This document shows positions 1 to 15,639 of a DNA stretch of 64,000 nt, piece by piece (position 1 is the stretch's first letter; every line of letters begins with the position of its first letter). Under the pieces are notes generated by a model, which saw only the letters and a list, made by a program, of their open reading frames with translations, did not search any database and had not been told where the DNA came from. Source of the DNA: Zopfochytrium polystomum (taxonomy: Eukaryota > Chytridiomycota > Chytridiomycetes > Chytridiales > Chytridiaceae); NCBI GenBank assembly GCA_025765615.1, contig JAIVFJ010000013.1:310001-374000 (forward strand), in the 5' to 3' direction. The translations under genes were made by a program, and so were the position numbers.

Positions 1-233
1 AAACGACAGTAAAAGTCTGGGTTTTAGGCTTCGCGAAGTTTGGGTTTTTGGGGATTCTCCCTCTCTGCTGCCACTATGCGTAGCATGACGAAAAGAGCCT
101 CAGCAGCAGTTAGCAGTTGGAGGCGCGCAATGGATCTTGTTTTCGTGTTGAGCAGAGAACAATCTTGGCACCCTGAGCAGACCGACCGAGCCAGGCAGCT
201 GCGGGTTCGGAAAAAGAGGCAAATCGCTCTCCG
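1..233. other. Upstream region of the CBS-PB1 gene
   Basis: No supported gene. The stretch leads into the ATG at 234 and short open frames here have no recognisable content. It may hold the promoter and 5' UTR, but I see no clear TATA box. Confidence 0.4.
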
Positions 234-2946
234 ATGATCCACACGAAGCATCAGCACCAGCATCGCCAGCAGCAGCACCTCCAGCAGCAGCCCCCTAACA
301 TCATCGAGGACGGCCTCCGCTTCGCGGGCACCCTGTCGCCGCCTCCTTCACCGCTGCACTCGACGCCCGCGCCGCAATCGTCACTACCACCGCCGCCGCC
401 ACCACCACTCGCACCCCCTTCCACCGCCTCCGTCATGGCCAATAGGGCCGCCGCCGACGCTGCCCACCATGCCTCGCCGCCACCACCGCCGCCTCCCAGC
501 AGATCGCGGATCACCTCCAAAGGGACCGTCGCCTCAATGAACCCGACGCCCGCAATCGCCCTGATTGAGTCCGCGAGAGTCTCGGAGGTATTTGTCGCCG
601 GACGGTGGATGCATTTGTTCCTTGCATTTGTTCCTTCGGGGGTGAGATGACCTCACCGCACCACTTAAATTAATGGCTTCCCCTCCTCCTCCTCCCATCA
701 ACGCATAATGTGCCAAAGGCTTGTGCGTACATGGCCGCCAAGCGGGTCGACGCCGTTTTGATCGTCGACTACGAGGGGCAGCTGACGGGCATTCTCACGG
801 ACAAGGATGTTGCTTTTCGGGTCGTGGCGGAGGAGCTTGATCCGCGAACTACAACACTGGCAGAGGTCATGACACCAAATCCGATCAGCGTGACCAGCAC
901 AAGCTTGGCGACGGATGCGTTGAACAGGGTGAGTCTTTTCGTTACTACTGGCGTCTGGTCATCTGATGAATTCCGCTCCCTTTTTCCCATCCAACCCCCA
1001 ATCCGCTTTTCGCCTTCACCTGATCCAACCCTCGATGCACGGACGGCACAGATGGTGGCAGGCCATTTTCGACATTTGCCAGTAACAGAAGACGATGATG
1101 ATGAAGATGGGGGCGACGCGGATGACGAAGGGGCGGGCGGCGGTGGGGGTGTTGTGGGCGTCCTCGACATTACAAAGTGCCTTTACGACGCCTTGGAGAA
1201 GCTGGACAAAGCCTACGAGGCGTCGAGAAAGACGATTGATGCCGTGATCGAGGCGGGGTCGTCTGCAGCGGCAGCCGCAGCGGCAGCGGTCGGCGGCGGC
1301 CGCTCGGGGAGCGGGACCGGGATACCGGGGTCCGCGCTGGCGATTGCAAAGTACGCCGAGAAGCTGAAGCGGCAACTCACGGGGCCGGATCTGGGAGGCC
1401 TGCTTTCAGAGCAGAACAGCGCACCGGCGGTCGTGTCTGTGCAAGATTCTGTGCTGGAAGCGGTGAAGCGGATGCGGTCCAGCAAAGAGACGGCGACGCT
1501 CGTGTTTGATGAGAGCGCTATTGATGGAGACGATGGGTTGGGAGACTTGGCCGGCATTTTTACCTCCAAGGACTTGGTTCTGAGGGTTGTTGCGGCCGGA
1601 ATGGACCCAGCGACCACTCCTGTTATGCGGTAAGACGCGATCATTTTGTGCGCCACCAATTCAATTGCCTTGTTCTCATCTTCTGTCCTTCCTACTTTAG
1701 AGTAATGACGCCGCACCCCGATTGTGTGACGCCCGATACTCAAATGTTGGACGCGCTTCGCAAAATGCATGGTACACAGTGCTTCCCTTAAGAACAACTT
1801 TCATCTAACATCGTCCTACTTACCAGCGAGAAAATACCTTCACCTTCCGGTGGTCGGAACGAACGGTGTTGTGGAGGGCCTGGTTGATGTTCTCAAACTC
1901 ACCTACGCAACGCTGTCTCAGGTGGGATGTCCTTATTCGGGCCCTCGTTCTTCTTCGATGCGATTAACTAACGACCGGTGTTCCAGTTGCGGTCAATGCA
2001 CTTTGAAGAGAGCGACGGCCCAATGTGGACAAAGTTTTGGGACACGACTCTGGAAGTGGGTGGGTCTGAAGTGGGAAGCGAAGCGCGCCTGTCAGCGAGT
2101 GGACGCGATTTACCCAGCAACTTCTCCCGTGATCCCTACTCCGCCGGCGGTTTTTCAAACAACGATCGCTCAGTGTCGTGCTCCATCGAGTCTCTAGACG
2201 ACCACACTGTCTTTCCGGAAGACTCAGCGTCGCGCGTCACGGGCGGTGCAAACTCTCCCGACCCGACCCCCAACGTTGGAGCTGGAGTTGCAGGCAGTGC
2301 ACTGGGCAGCGCGATACCAACAGTGTTCACTTTCAAAGTGAAGGATTATGACAGTGGCAAAGTCCTTCGCGTGCAGAGTCCGACCAACAGCCTGGCGGCG
2401 CTGACAGCAGCGGTTGTCGCTAAGCTCGGTTTAAGTCACCCGAGGGTAGCGGTGCTCGGAAAGGACGAAGCGCTGCTGCTTTCGTACATCGACGACGAGG
2501 GTGACTTTGTGCACCTCGAATCCGATACGGATGTGCGCGAGTCAGTTGAGATGGCGCGTGCCGTCGGTTGGGCGAGAGTGATGCTATCGATCGATTCGCA
2601 ACGGCAGATGGTACTAACAGGACGATCGTCTCGTACGGCTACTGGTGAATCCGCCGGCGGAAGCATCGCTGGTAACACGACGGCCAGGTTTTCTTTGGCG
2701 TCGATAGGACTGATGGGAGCATCGGAAGAAAGCCTGGATGACAGCAGGGCTCTTGCGTCGGACGGCGCAGTCTCACCGTCGCTGACCCTCGTGGCGGTCC
2801 AGTCGCGTACGGACTCGAACGGTGGACGGACGGGGAGGGGAAAGGGCGAGCCGTCGAAATTCGGGTCGCTCCTGGCACCCGTAGTTATCGGCTCTCTGGT
2901 AGCGCTTGTGTGCGCGTTCCTGTTGGGCCGCCGCTCACTCCGCTGA
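234..2946 (+). CDS. CBS-domain and PB1-domain membrane protein (Mug70-like)
   Basis: Six exons: 234-587, 719-928, 1052-1629, 1701-1771, 1827-1921, 1987-2946, giving about 755 aa. The N-terminus is low complexity, rich in Gln, His and Pro. Four CBS motifs follow in two Bateman pairs: exon 2 has DAVLIVDYEGQLTGILTDKD, then FRHLPV; after a linker come GIFTSKDLVLRV and YLHLPVVG...GLVDVLKLTYATL. A PB1 domain (starts near TFKVKDYDSGKVLRV in exon 6) follows, and the last ~25 residues form a membrane segment ending in basic residues, so the protein looks tail-anchored. This order matches fungal Mug70-type proteins, whose ligand and exact function are not established. CBS pairs usually bind adenine nucleotides. 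The 123-nt intron 929-1051 is a multiple of three and has no stop. The ATG at 234 is the first good in-frame start; a start further upstream is not excluded. Confidence 0.88.
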
Positions 2947-3115
2947 CGCCCCACCTATGGATTGATCGTGGCGCGTTTCGTGAGAGCGCAGGTGCCCTTT
3001 GAAGCCCGCCCTTCTTCTTTTCCCATTTCCCCTCTTCTCCTCGTTGCTCATTTATTCGTCCAGCTTCGAGCGATATGGCGCATCCTTTCCCCTCACGTAT
3101 ATCGGTTTATATAGA

Positions 3116-3121
3116 AATAAA
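3116..3121 (+). terminator. Poly(A) signal of the CBS-PB1 gene
   Basis: AATAAA 170 bp after the stop at 2946, followed by an A-rich run to about 3147. The next gene starts only about 50 bp further on, so the 3' end of one transcript and the 5' end of the next nearly touch. Confidence 0.5.
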
Positions 3122-3169
3122 GACAAAAAAAAAAAGAAAAAAAAAAGAGGAACAACAACAGCGATCGTC

Positions 3170-3882
3170 ATGCCTGTCGAAGCCGCGAACCTGGCCGAGT
3201 ATGTCGCCGGCCTCGAATCGCAGCTTGCCCAGCTGCGCGAGATCGTGTTGGGGACTCCAGCCCGGTCGCCACCACCGCAGCAGCAGCAGCAGCAGGCCGT
3301 CCCCGCACCAGCGGCGAGGGCAGCGGAGCCCGATGCAAAGATCGCAAAGATCAGCGAGAACGACAGCAACAACGATGACGACGACGGTGTGCCCGCCGCT
3401 CCGGACGCGGGTAGCTGGCTGCCCCCCTTCCAGCGACTCTGAAGTTGTTTTCATGTCCTCACCGTCGCGTTTTCCGCCCCGCATCTCCCAACTCCGCTTC
3501 CCTATCCTTCCCACTCACAACTACCCATGTCCCGCTGCGACGACGCGGCTTTTGATTCGGTCCGGACGCCATTCATCACGATCAGACAAGGAGCTCCTGT
3601 CAAAACTAAAAACAGAAAAGTATGTGAGACTTGGGGCGAGGGGTTGGGGGGTGGTGTTTCCCGTTCCTTTCAGTCGGGTGGCGGTGCGAAGCAAGGCGTT
3701 GAAAAACAGCGGGACTCTCACTCACTCCTTCTCTCGCTATCTCGACTCTCTGTGCGACAACCCCGACTTTATCGGACAGCGCCAAGCTCAAGTACCGCAT
3801 CGGCATCCTGTTGCGGACTGTTGCGGAGAAACAGGCCGAAATCGATAAGAAGGAGGTCAAGGCGGCAAAGGGCAAGAAGTGA
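3170..3882 (+). CDS. Small leucine-zipper protein resembling the N-terminal extension of cytosolic ArgRS
   Basis: Three exons: about 3170-3410 (or ending 3386), 3586-3619 and 3780-3882. All junctions are in phase and give about 117-125 aa. The first helix, LAEYVAGLESQLAQLREIV, has heptad leucines. A Pro/Gln/Ala and acidic linker follows, then a second helix, KELLSKLKTENAKLKYRIGI, running into LLRTVAEK and a lysine-rich end. Animal cytosolic arginyl-tRNA synthetases carry a leucine-zipper extension with a similar K-L-K-Y-R motif, used for docking in the multi-synthetase complex. Here the catalytic domain is absent and the ORF stops after KKEVKAAKGKK. A scaffold or tRNA-binding accessory role is inference; it could equally be an unrelated coiled coil. 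The donor of intron 1 is uncertain between two in-phase GT sites. It lies directly after the CBS-PB1 gene. Confidence 0.6.
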
Positions 3883-4222
3883 CGCACGCGAGGCGTGAAT
3901 GGGCGATGTACTGCTGCGTGCTGCGGGTTTGCGGGTTGGGAGGAGATGATTTTGATTTACAGCATACTGTGCGCAAGGAGAGGAGGAGTGTTGTTGTTGG
4001 TGTCGCTTTTTCTCTTTTCGTGCAGCCGGGCCAGACAGACAGACACCACCACCTCCCCGTTCTTGACTCCCTCTCCCGAACGTCGGCAGCAGCAGCAGCA
4101 GCACACGCGGATCTTGAGAGAGGGCGAGGAGCTCGAGCGAGCTGCAGGGCGAGAGGTGGAGAGAGAGGAAAGCGAGAAGCAAAGAAGATCAGTGCCGCGC
4201 CAGCCAAAGCTCTTCCACCACC

Positions 4223-5467
<1,245 letters not shown>

Positions 5468-5666
5468 AGGTTTTTACTTCCAGTTTCACGCTCTGGACCT
5501 GCCAATGCACTCCTCCACTTTGCGCATTAAGAGTTTGCTCACCAGCGCAAAAAAAGGGGGGAGTGAAAGAAATAAAAAGTCGGTCCTCCACCACAGGGAT
5601 GGCTGCAAAGACGCCGGACGCGGACGCTCTAGGAAAGCGCAAGCCATTGCGACAAATCCACATTTT

Positions 5667-7020
5667 TTATTTGCGAGCGTATGTTACTTTGATTTCACGG
5701 TCTGCCTGGATCTTAAACAGGTTCAACTGCTGCTTCGCAAGAGTTGCTTGCGCCTCCGTATCGTACTCCACAAAAGCTGCATGAAATGTTAGAGGGTGCG
5801 AAAGGTGGAAGAGAAAGAAAGTAGAGCCCAAAAAAAAGGAAGGATGGGAGTGAAGTCTCACCAATGTCTGTTTTTGTCGGAACCAGCCGCACTTCGCGGA
5901 ACCCGGCAAACTGCTGGAAGAGCGCGGTCAAGATGTCCTGCGTCGTCTCCGGCGGCAAGTTTTCGACGAACAGGATGCTGTTTGGCGGCAGAAATTCGGC
6001 GGGAATCGGGGCGCCTCCGGGGAACCAGCCCGTGGCCCCGAGGGTCGGCGCGTCTTGGCGCGGCTTCTTTGGTTCCTTTTCGCGGCGTTCTTTTGGTTGG
6101 GGGTGAAGGGTGACAGGTTTCAGCACAAGTTCTACTCGCTGCGTTCCATCCTTCGCAAACCTTTCTCTTCCGCCCGACGCTTCTTGTGCTCCTCCAGTGT
6201 TCCGTCCTCCTTTGAAAAGATAAAGTTTGTATCCCTCGCGTATTGAATGTCCTAGCAGAGGTGAAAGAAAAAAAAAAAAATCCGTTGGGATACATCAACG
6301 TTAAGCATCGGAACCGTTCACCCGCCCCCCACCGCCCCCCACCACTCCCCCCTTCCTCCCTCTTCCATTTCGCGCTCATTTTGTCGGGGAGCTGATCCCT
6401 CACCATGGGAAGCCCAAAGAGCGGAAAGCCCTGGACTTTGTTCAGTGCATTCGACGCCGATTCCAGCTCGCGGTACGTCACGAACGCCTGGCCCCGGAGC
6501 CGGATGTTATGCTTTGCGCGAATCTCCAGGATTTCGCCAAAGGTCGAGAAGATGGCGTCAAGGGAGTTCTTGATGACTGGTGGGGGTGCCCGGGTGTGTG
6601 TTGCAACGAGAGAACGATATGAGAGTGAGTATGGTTGGATTAAGACAAGTCGCTTTTTGAAGTTGGGAGGACGCACTTTTTAAACTGATCCGCTCGTTGA
6701 GGTTTCGAATGTACAAAGTCTTGTTCGGCTGTGCATAAGGAAGAAACGATCAGCGAATTGGCAACGCTCGAAACAAGGTGAGGAAGTGCGTTCGGAGGGG
6801 CGGAAGTGGAAGATTTGGGGTGGAGAGTCGCCGAGCGATGGCGGGGAAGGACGCGACAGGAAGGACATTGGGCAGGCGAATGCTCGCGACGCACCTCGGT
6901 GGGAGGCGGGGCGAGCGGACGGCGACGGGCGGCGGTGACGACGGTGACGTTGAGGCCAGGCACGACCATCTGTGGCTGGCCGGACGAGGCCGACGTTGAC
7001 GACTGCGGTGCCGCTGACAT
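5667..7020 (-). CDS. U1A/U2B'' (SNF-type) spliceosomal RNA-binding protein, two RRMs
   Basis: Exons on the minus strand: 6895-7020, 6677-6728, 6404-6576, about 5862-6251 (probably split), 5667-5776. RRM1 begins [13 protein letters not shown] (RNP2) and contains [14 protein letters not shown] (RNP1) and [14 protein letters not shown]2 has [37 protein letters not shown] and ends [10 protein letters not shown]. This is the layout of U1A and U2B'', which bind stem-loops of U1 or U2 snRNA; fungi and flies often have a single protein for both. The frame entering at 6251 hits a stop near 6138, while RRM2 is in another frame. A 44-nt GT-AG intron within about 6136-6185 restores the frame (269 codons in total); a 1-nt sequencing error is the alternative. 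It shares a 590-bp divergent region with DCAF11. Confidence 0.88.
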
Positions 7021-7094
7021 GGTGGAGAGTGGGGTTGGTTCGAATTGGTGAGCCGACGAAGGGTTCAGCCTTTCACTTGTTTGTTACACGGAGA

Positions 7095-7117
7095 ACACAC
7101 ACACACACACACACACA

Positions 7118-7180
<63 letters not shown>
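7095..7180. repeat. Compound (AC)n-(CT)n microsatellite
   Basis: About 26 bp of AC followed by about 60 bp of CT, between the divergent U1A and DCAF11 starts. The surrounding 7021-7610 holds no other recognisable feature. Confidence 0.95.
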
Positions 7181-7182
<2 letters not shown>

Positions 7183-7610
7183 CCCCCTCTCTCTCCCTCT
7201 CCCTCTTTCTCTCCGCCCGCTCTCCGTCTCTCTACCGCCCCTCCGTTGGTCTCTACGTCGAGTTCCCCCCGTGTCTGGCTCCAATGGCTGCTCTCATCAG
7301 ACTTTCTTTGTCGCCGATAATTACTAGACGCGGTCGAATATGACAAGCAAAAGAAATTTTACATTGAGGTGGAGAATTCGATCGGCATTATTATCTATTG
7401 GATTTCCCCGCCACAGGCACTAACGGAACCTACCACCATCGCTCGTAACCCTTCCCCGTGCGTGTGAGAACACGCAGTCACGCAGCAGCTGAACCGTACT
7501 AGCGCCGAGCCTCAGCAGCAGAACCCTCGCAGCACCCGAAGCTGCTTCCCTTCCCTCCAATCAACGAGGAGAACAACAACTGCAACAACTGCAACCTTAA
7601 CGTACGAAAC

Positions 7611-9485
7611 ATGGACCAACGGGACGTCATGCGGCTTCTGCTGGCTGCCATGCAGAGCCGAGCCACCGTCGGCGGCCGCGGTGGTGCGAGAGCCGGTGGC
7701 GGCGCGGACGACCGCCGTATGACTCGTCGCCGGTTGCGGCTCATTCTCCAAGGCGAGGATGACGACGACGATGATGGCGTTGGCGGCGGTGGCAGCGACG
7801 ATGACAACGACGATGATGATGACGACGACTACGTTGACGAGGATGAGGAGGCCGATGACGATGATGATGATGACCAGGAAGAGCGACTCTGGGAAACCAC
7901 AGAAGATGAGGACGATGCTCCAACAAAGGTGAAGGGCGGATATGTGATAGAAACAACCTCCCTTCGTGCTTAGTCTCCTCTCCCTCTCTGTCACTTATCG
8001 ACCTTGCAGACGCGGTTCGTTGTCGATTCGGATGGAGAGGACGATCGTGCGAAGAGGCACCGTCTGCCGATCTTCAAGAGCTTGCGACAGCGGGAAGTGT
8101 CCAAATTCATGCCCAGCTCCATCACCGAAATGTATGCACGCTTCATTCCAAACAGGGGGCCAGAGCTTCTACATGAATACGATCACCGCCCGTACTGCGG
8201 TCAATTCTCCGCGGATGGGACCCTTTTCTACGTTGCGAAACAAAACTTTGAGTTGGAACTGTACGAAACACACCACTTTCGTAAGCTCGCAACCATCCAG
8301 GCGCGGCCTGGGATGTGGACTATTACGGACTGTGATCTTGCGCCGACGAACGATCGCCTAGTTTATTCATCCATCAACGATACATTTCACATGGTCAACG
8401 TTAATCCCGATTCGCCCGACTTTGGCAGACATAACGACTTTGATCTGCGCGGAGAAGTTGGCGTTTGGTCATTGCGACTGTCGGCCGATGGCCGCGAGGT
8501 CGTGGCCGGCTCCAACGCCGGCCTGATTTTCGTGTACGATATTGAGCAAAACGCCGTCGTACACACTCTCCGTGCCCACGGCGACGACGTGAACTCCGTT
8601 TGCTTCTCCGACGAAGGATCGAACGTGCTCATCAGCGGCTCCGATGACAGCTTCGTCAAGGTATGGGACCGCCGCAGCCTCCGCGCAGAGTCGTCTATTT
8701 CGTCGGGCGTCTTCATAGGCCACACCGAGGGCATCACGCACGTTTCTAGCCGCTGGGACGGTCGTTACCTCGTGTCGAACGGCAAAGACCAGAAAATGCT
8801 CCTATGGGACATGCGAACGATGCGGCAGACGAGCGAAGTCCGAGATCGGATGCGCATCGACTGCTCAGTGCGAGGTTTTGACTACCGGAGAGACAGGTAC
8901 CCGGGAAAACTGCGAAAGCACCCGCACGACATGTCGGTCAGGACTTTTACGGGTCACAAGGTCCTGCGCACACTCATCCGGTGTCACTTTTCCCCTGCGT
9001 CGACTGGTCACCGCTACTTGTTAGTTTCGCTGCCCATGGTTCACTTGTTCGCCTCCTCCTTTCTTCTGACTTCCTTCTCCTTCTTCCACCACAGATACAC
9101 AGGGTCGGCGGATGGCAGAGTATTCATATTCGATTCAGAGCTCGACAGCCCGTCTTCGGACCCATTAGCGTCATCTACTCCGTCCCCGCCGCCCATCGCC
9201 ATCCTGAATCCTAAATCCGCCATTTCTGCCAACAACCGCAACCGTACCAATCGGCACTTCATGGGTTGGATTTCTCCCGGCCTACAGGAGGTTTGCATCC
9301 GCGACGTCGCCTGGCACCCGTACCTTCCCATGGTCGTGGGTTCGACGTGGACGCCGTCTGGCGGAGCGCTTTTCCGATTCTCGTGCGTTGGGAGGAGCGA
9401 CGATCGAGACGAGGAGGACGCCTCCACGCAACCGCCGCGTGCTCCCCGAGTAGTCACCAGGCAGTCAATTGATGCGTGGGATTGA
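7611..9485 (+). CDS. DCAF11: DCAF11 (WDR23)-like CUL4-DDB1 substrate receptor
   Basis: Three exons: 7611-7928, 8010-9019, 9095-9485; 572 aa. The N-terminal third starts with a short helix, then a long Asp/Glu run (about residues 48-100). From about residue 150 there are WD repeats: YCGQFSADGTLFYVAKQ, VWSLRLSADGREVVAGS, VNSVCFSDEGSNVLISGSDD followed by VKVWDRRS, LLWDMRTMRQT and YTGSADGRVFIFD. The two WDxR dipeptide motifs (WDRR, WDMR) are the DDB1-contact signature of DCAFs. In animals DCAF11 targets NRF2/SKN-1 and histone-mRNA processing factors; the substrate here is unknown. The last intron (9020-9094, 75 nt) is a multiple of three and stop-free, so a retained form would still be a complete protein. 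The long acidic N-terminus is also typical of the family. Confidence 0.92.
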
Positions 9486-9680
9486 GCAAATCTTGACCTA
9501 CACCAATACCCTCCTCCTTCTTCTCGCGAGCCTTCTCTTTCGACCTGTGAGAGAGGACAACACCCTCGCTCCGTTCTAGTCGTTTTCTCCAACGCGGATG
9601 TAAGTACCGGTCGAAGCAAACAATTGGAGGAGGGGAACAATAATACTGGCTGGTCTCTTTGTATTTTGAGCGAAGCACGT

Positions 9681-12379
9681 TTAGGACGACGAGATCACAT
9701 AGAGAATGACGGAGAGCCAGAAAGTGAGCGAAACGAGAGCGCAAGTGTCTGCAAGTGGGGAATTTGTCTAGTTGGTGCTTCGCAGATGAGAATGGAACCC
9801 CTTACATTCAACAATGATGACAGATGAAATCATATTGGCTTCCCCCTGAGGATGCCACAACTGAGTGAAAAAGACGGTCGAAGATCCTGTTGGCACGCAC
9901 GCCTCGAGCTGGAGAAGCGGGCGGGAGATAGGTTATCACCCAAAAAAAAAAAGAAAAAAAAAAAAGAAGAAATAGGAATCTAACAGTTTCTCACCATCAG
10001 AACAAAACGCAAAACTCGGTTACTGCTAGCGATTGCCCCCCTTTTCACTAGCAGATGCACCAGCCCGATGCCAATGGCGGGCATGACCACCAACCTGGCG
10101 AACGTTATGGCTGCGATAACGCGGGCTGGAAGCATTGTCCCAAAGTTGAGGCGGCCGAGGGCCGCGCCGAGGTTTAAGAGACTGAATGGAACCGCAGTCG
10201 CGCCGATGAGCGTAAAGATTTCAAACACAAACAGCAAGGGTGGTTGTTCGCTCGAAGAAGACGGTTGGAAGAGGCGGCGCAGTGCAGGAACGGACCCGAC
10301 AAAGAGGCCTAACAAGCTCTGTGGAAAGAACCAAGGAAGTGAGTGTTTTTTTTCTTTCGAAACTCCAGGGTTGGAGACGGCTGCCGGAAGATGAACACGA
10401 CCAAATCCTACCGACATGTTCGCCAGATTCATCAGCGAGCGGACCCAGAAGAGCACCTTTTGCGACGAAGGGGTTTGGAGCTTTTCGCGCAGCTTGACCA
10501 AAACCGGGATCCCGTCCAACCACCTGCGGACCGGCGCCCACCACCCGGGCCGCCTTCCCACCGGCCCAGCCGAGGTAGTACTGAAGCGGCCAGCGGCGTC
10601 CGCGTCGCCCGAAACGTACGCGGCGCCACCGGCAGTGTCCGGCAGCTCCACCTGCCTGGCGGGGCCGACGACGATACCACCGCCACCGCCGCCGCCGACG
10701 CTGACCTGAATGAACGACGCGCGGTGGGTGCTAGCCCTGACGCCGCCGAGGTCCTCGGTGCCGGTTTCGGGGGGCACCGAGCAGAACGAGGCGCGCGAGA
10801 ACTGCTGGCGAAGGACGTGGACGGGGAGGTTGGGCAGGCCGATGCCCCGCGGCGGCGCCGTGTAGGTCGAGAAGGACGTGCCGCGGCGAGCGCGTCCGAG
10901 ATGAAGGGCGCCGACGGAAGGCCGCGGGTTTGCGGATGGCGGGGCGGCGATAGTGTGCGGCGTCGTCGTTGCAGGACGAGCGTCGGCGGCGTTGGTGGAG
11001 TTTGTGCGTCTGACGCCTGGGCCCATGGCGTTCGAGGCTGCACCCTTTGCGTCTATTGGAGAAGGTAATGCTGTGGTCGAAGCTGGAGTGACCACCAAGT
11101 CGTCCACGGCAGTCAGTCCAGGGGTGGAGGAAGCCCCGCTTCCATTGGGAAATGGGACTTTGGACGCGGGGTCCTGCATCAGCGCATCGCCGTCGCATTC
11201 TTCGTCCACTGCTGCCTCGAGCATTTTGTAATCTTCGCCGAAGAAGGTGTATCCAGCCGAGAAAACGAAAATGTTGGTGAAGAAGAGAAAGGCTGAGACA
11301 AAGCTTCAAGGCAGGATGAATCAGAGCCAGCACGGAAGTTTGTCAGGGATGTAAGCTCACGCGATGCCGACAGTGGAGTCTCCAGAGTCGAAAGGGGCCC
11401 GGCTAGCTACACTAAGGATAACTGCTCAGAGTGTCAGTCATGAAGCACCCTCGAAATCTCGGGGAAAAGAATGAGTTGTCACTCAACTAGCCATTGCAAC
11501 ATCACCATGGTTTCCCATAGTTACGGCCACTTTGAAATGACATAAAGTTAAGAGTGTGAGGTGCAAGAGCATTGTGGATGCCTCGATTTGAACTCACAAA
11601 CTGTCCCGTATCGAAACCCAATAGGGCTCCTAACAGCCCATAGCACTGCATTTCCAATGGCAAGTCCGATGCAAATGTTGATGATTGAGGCAATTGTCAT
11701 TGTGCCAAAGGAGTACATAGCGTCAGGATTATCGGGGTTCCCTATGGCAATGACGACCTTATTTTTCCGGGGGGAGGAACGGACGCAGTTAAAGTCAATT
11801 TGCATCTGCAACAAGGGTACCACGACTCTTACTGACGTTTGAGAATAGAAGACATGGATAGCAGAGCTTGTTCAATGGTCAGAGAAGTTTATTTGAGGTG
11901 AAAACTGCTGCCTTACCCAGACGAGAACCTATTTCGGCATTCCATGTAACGAGAGAGAATGTTTTATTAATCCTGTTGCGCTCCACTCTCTCGTTTTTCT
12001 CCATGCATTCCAAACTGTTCCTCCGATCCCGGAAGGTCCTGAGCCCGACAAACTTTACTCACCGTAGCAATCGTCTTCGAGCCCTCTGGTTGGATAACAC
12101 CCTTTCGCGACAGTCCGAAACCAAGGACTACAAAACGGAATAGGATGTTGAGAAGAGACGCGGCAACGACGAGGTGGTGGGCTGAGGTGGAAAGGAAGTG
12201 CCCGCCGACTGAGAACCATCCCCATCACGATCGTCGTCGTCGTTCAGTCGTTCTCTCCTCTTCGAATTCTCACCCATGATGAACATGACCTTCAGCACAG
12301 GTCTACAAGCGGACCAAACGGTGTCAGCGGAGAAATTAACTCCGTCTTCGGAGCTGCTAGTTAAGTCGCTGACGCTCAT
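9681..12379 (-). CDS. Auxin-efflux-carrier family (Mem_trans/PIN-like) transporter
   Basis: Ten exons are supported: 12274-12379, 12063-12127, about 11834-11866, about 11598-11805, 11488-11529, 11361-11421, 10412-11303, 9995-10318, 9806-9908, 9681-9748. They sum to 1902 nt, about 633 aa. N-terminal membrane segments include LCYPCLLFSN and TMTIASIINICIGLAIGNAV. The family's pore motif appears as LAVTMGNHGDVAMA. A large hydrophilic loop (about 10450-11250) rich in Pro, Ala and Gly separates the N- and C-terminal bundles, as in fungal members. The C-terminal bundle includes VPFSLLNLGAALGRL and ACVPTGSSTVFFTQLW. Fungal relatives sit in the ER or plasma membrane and their substrates are unknown. 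Exons 3 and 4 have uncertain edges. The 93-nt intron 10319-10411 is in frame and stop-free. Confidence 0.85.
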
Positions 12380-12843
12380 GGCGGCGTGTGCTGGGAATCG
12401 ATTACTTGAGCGCGAAAATGGCTGGAAATCGAGAGACGAGAGGTTTGGCGCTCACTCGTACCTGAGGGGGCTGCGAGGGATTTGCAGGGATGCGGGGCTA
12501 GGGATGAAGAAGTGGGATTGTTGCCCAAACAAAAAAGGGCGACAATCCAATAATTGCTAAACACGTGACTAGCTCATCCAGTTGGCCACGTCAGCGTTCG
12601 CCGAACCCGCCAGCAAGTGTTTGCAGCGACGTTTTTGATGGGCAAACGTTATTCAAACGACATTTATCGCGCTCAAAAGGCATTTTTTTCCGACAGGAAA
12701 GGAAAAGATCGGGTCTGGCTCAAAAGGATCAAGAATCGCCCGAAAGCGGGGCAATTCAGACGAAGATACAAATCAACATCAAGAACAACAAGCGAGAAAA
12801 TTACCGCTGGAGTTGCCCGAGCGGCTCGATTGCTGGGGTCGCT
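12380..12843. other. Intergenic region between transporter and katG
   Basis: 464 bp upstream of the transporter start and downstream of the katG stop. I see no gene or clear motif here. Confidence 0.5.
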
Positions 12844-15432
<2,589 letters not shown>

Positions 15433-15620
15433 TTCCTCGTATTCTTACTCTAAAAACTCTCTCCGTCTCGAGGCCACGGGGGAATGAATACAACAATTAA
15501 TTGATGATTGGGCGGCGGCGGACGGGGGTGGAGGACGACAGAAGGCGGTGTTGGCTGTTGGAGATGTTGGTGTTGGTGATGGTGGGTGTTGGTGTGTGGT
15601 TGTTGATTGACGGTCGCTTC

Positions 15621-15630
15621 TTATATATAT
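15621..15630 (-). promoter_or_regulatory. Putative TATA box of katG
   Basis: On the minus strand the sequence reads TATATATAA about 190 bp upstream of the katG ATG. An (ATTT)n run lies just beyond, at about 15709-15729. Placement and sequence fit a core promoter, but no transcript start is known. Confidence 0.4.
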
Positions 15631-15639
15631 TGGTGGCTG

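Noticed and set aside
3075..3848. 257-codon frame across the small zipper gene
   Set aside because: Only one short part (KELLSKLKTE) belongs to a real exon; the rest is intron or another frame.
8004..9485. DCAF11 as one unbroken 493-codon ORF
   Set aside because: The stretch 9020-9094 has GT-AG ends and a pyrimidine tract and is not WD-like; it is a stop-free intron.
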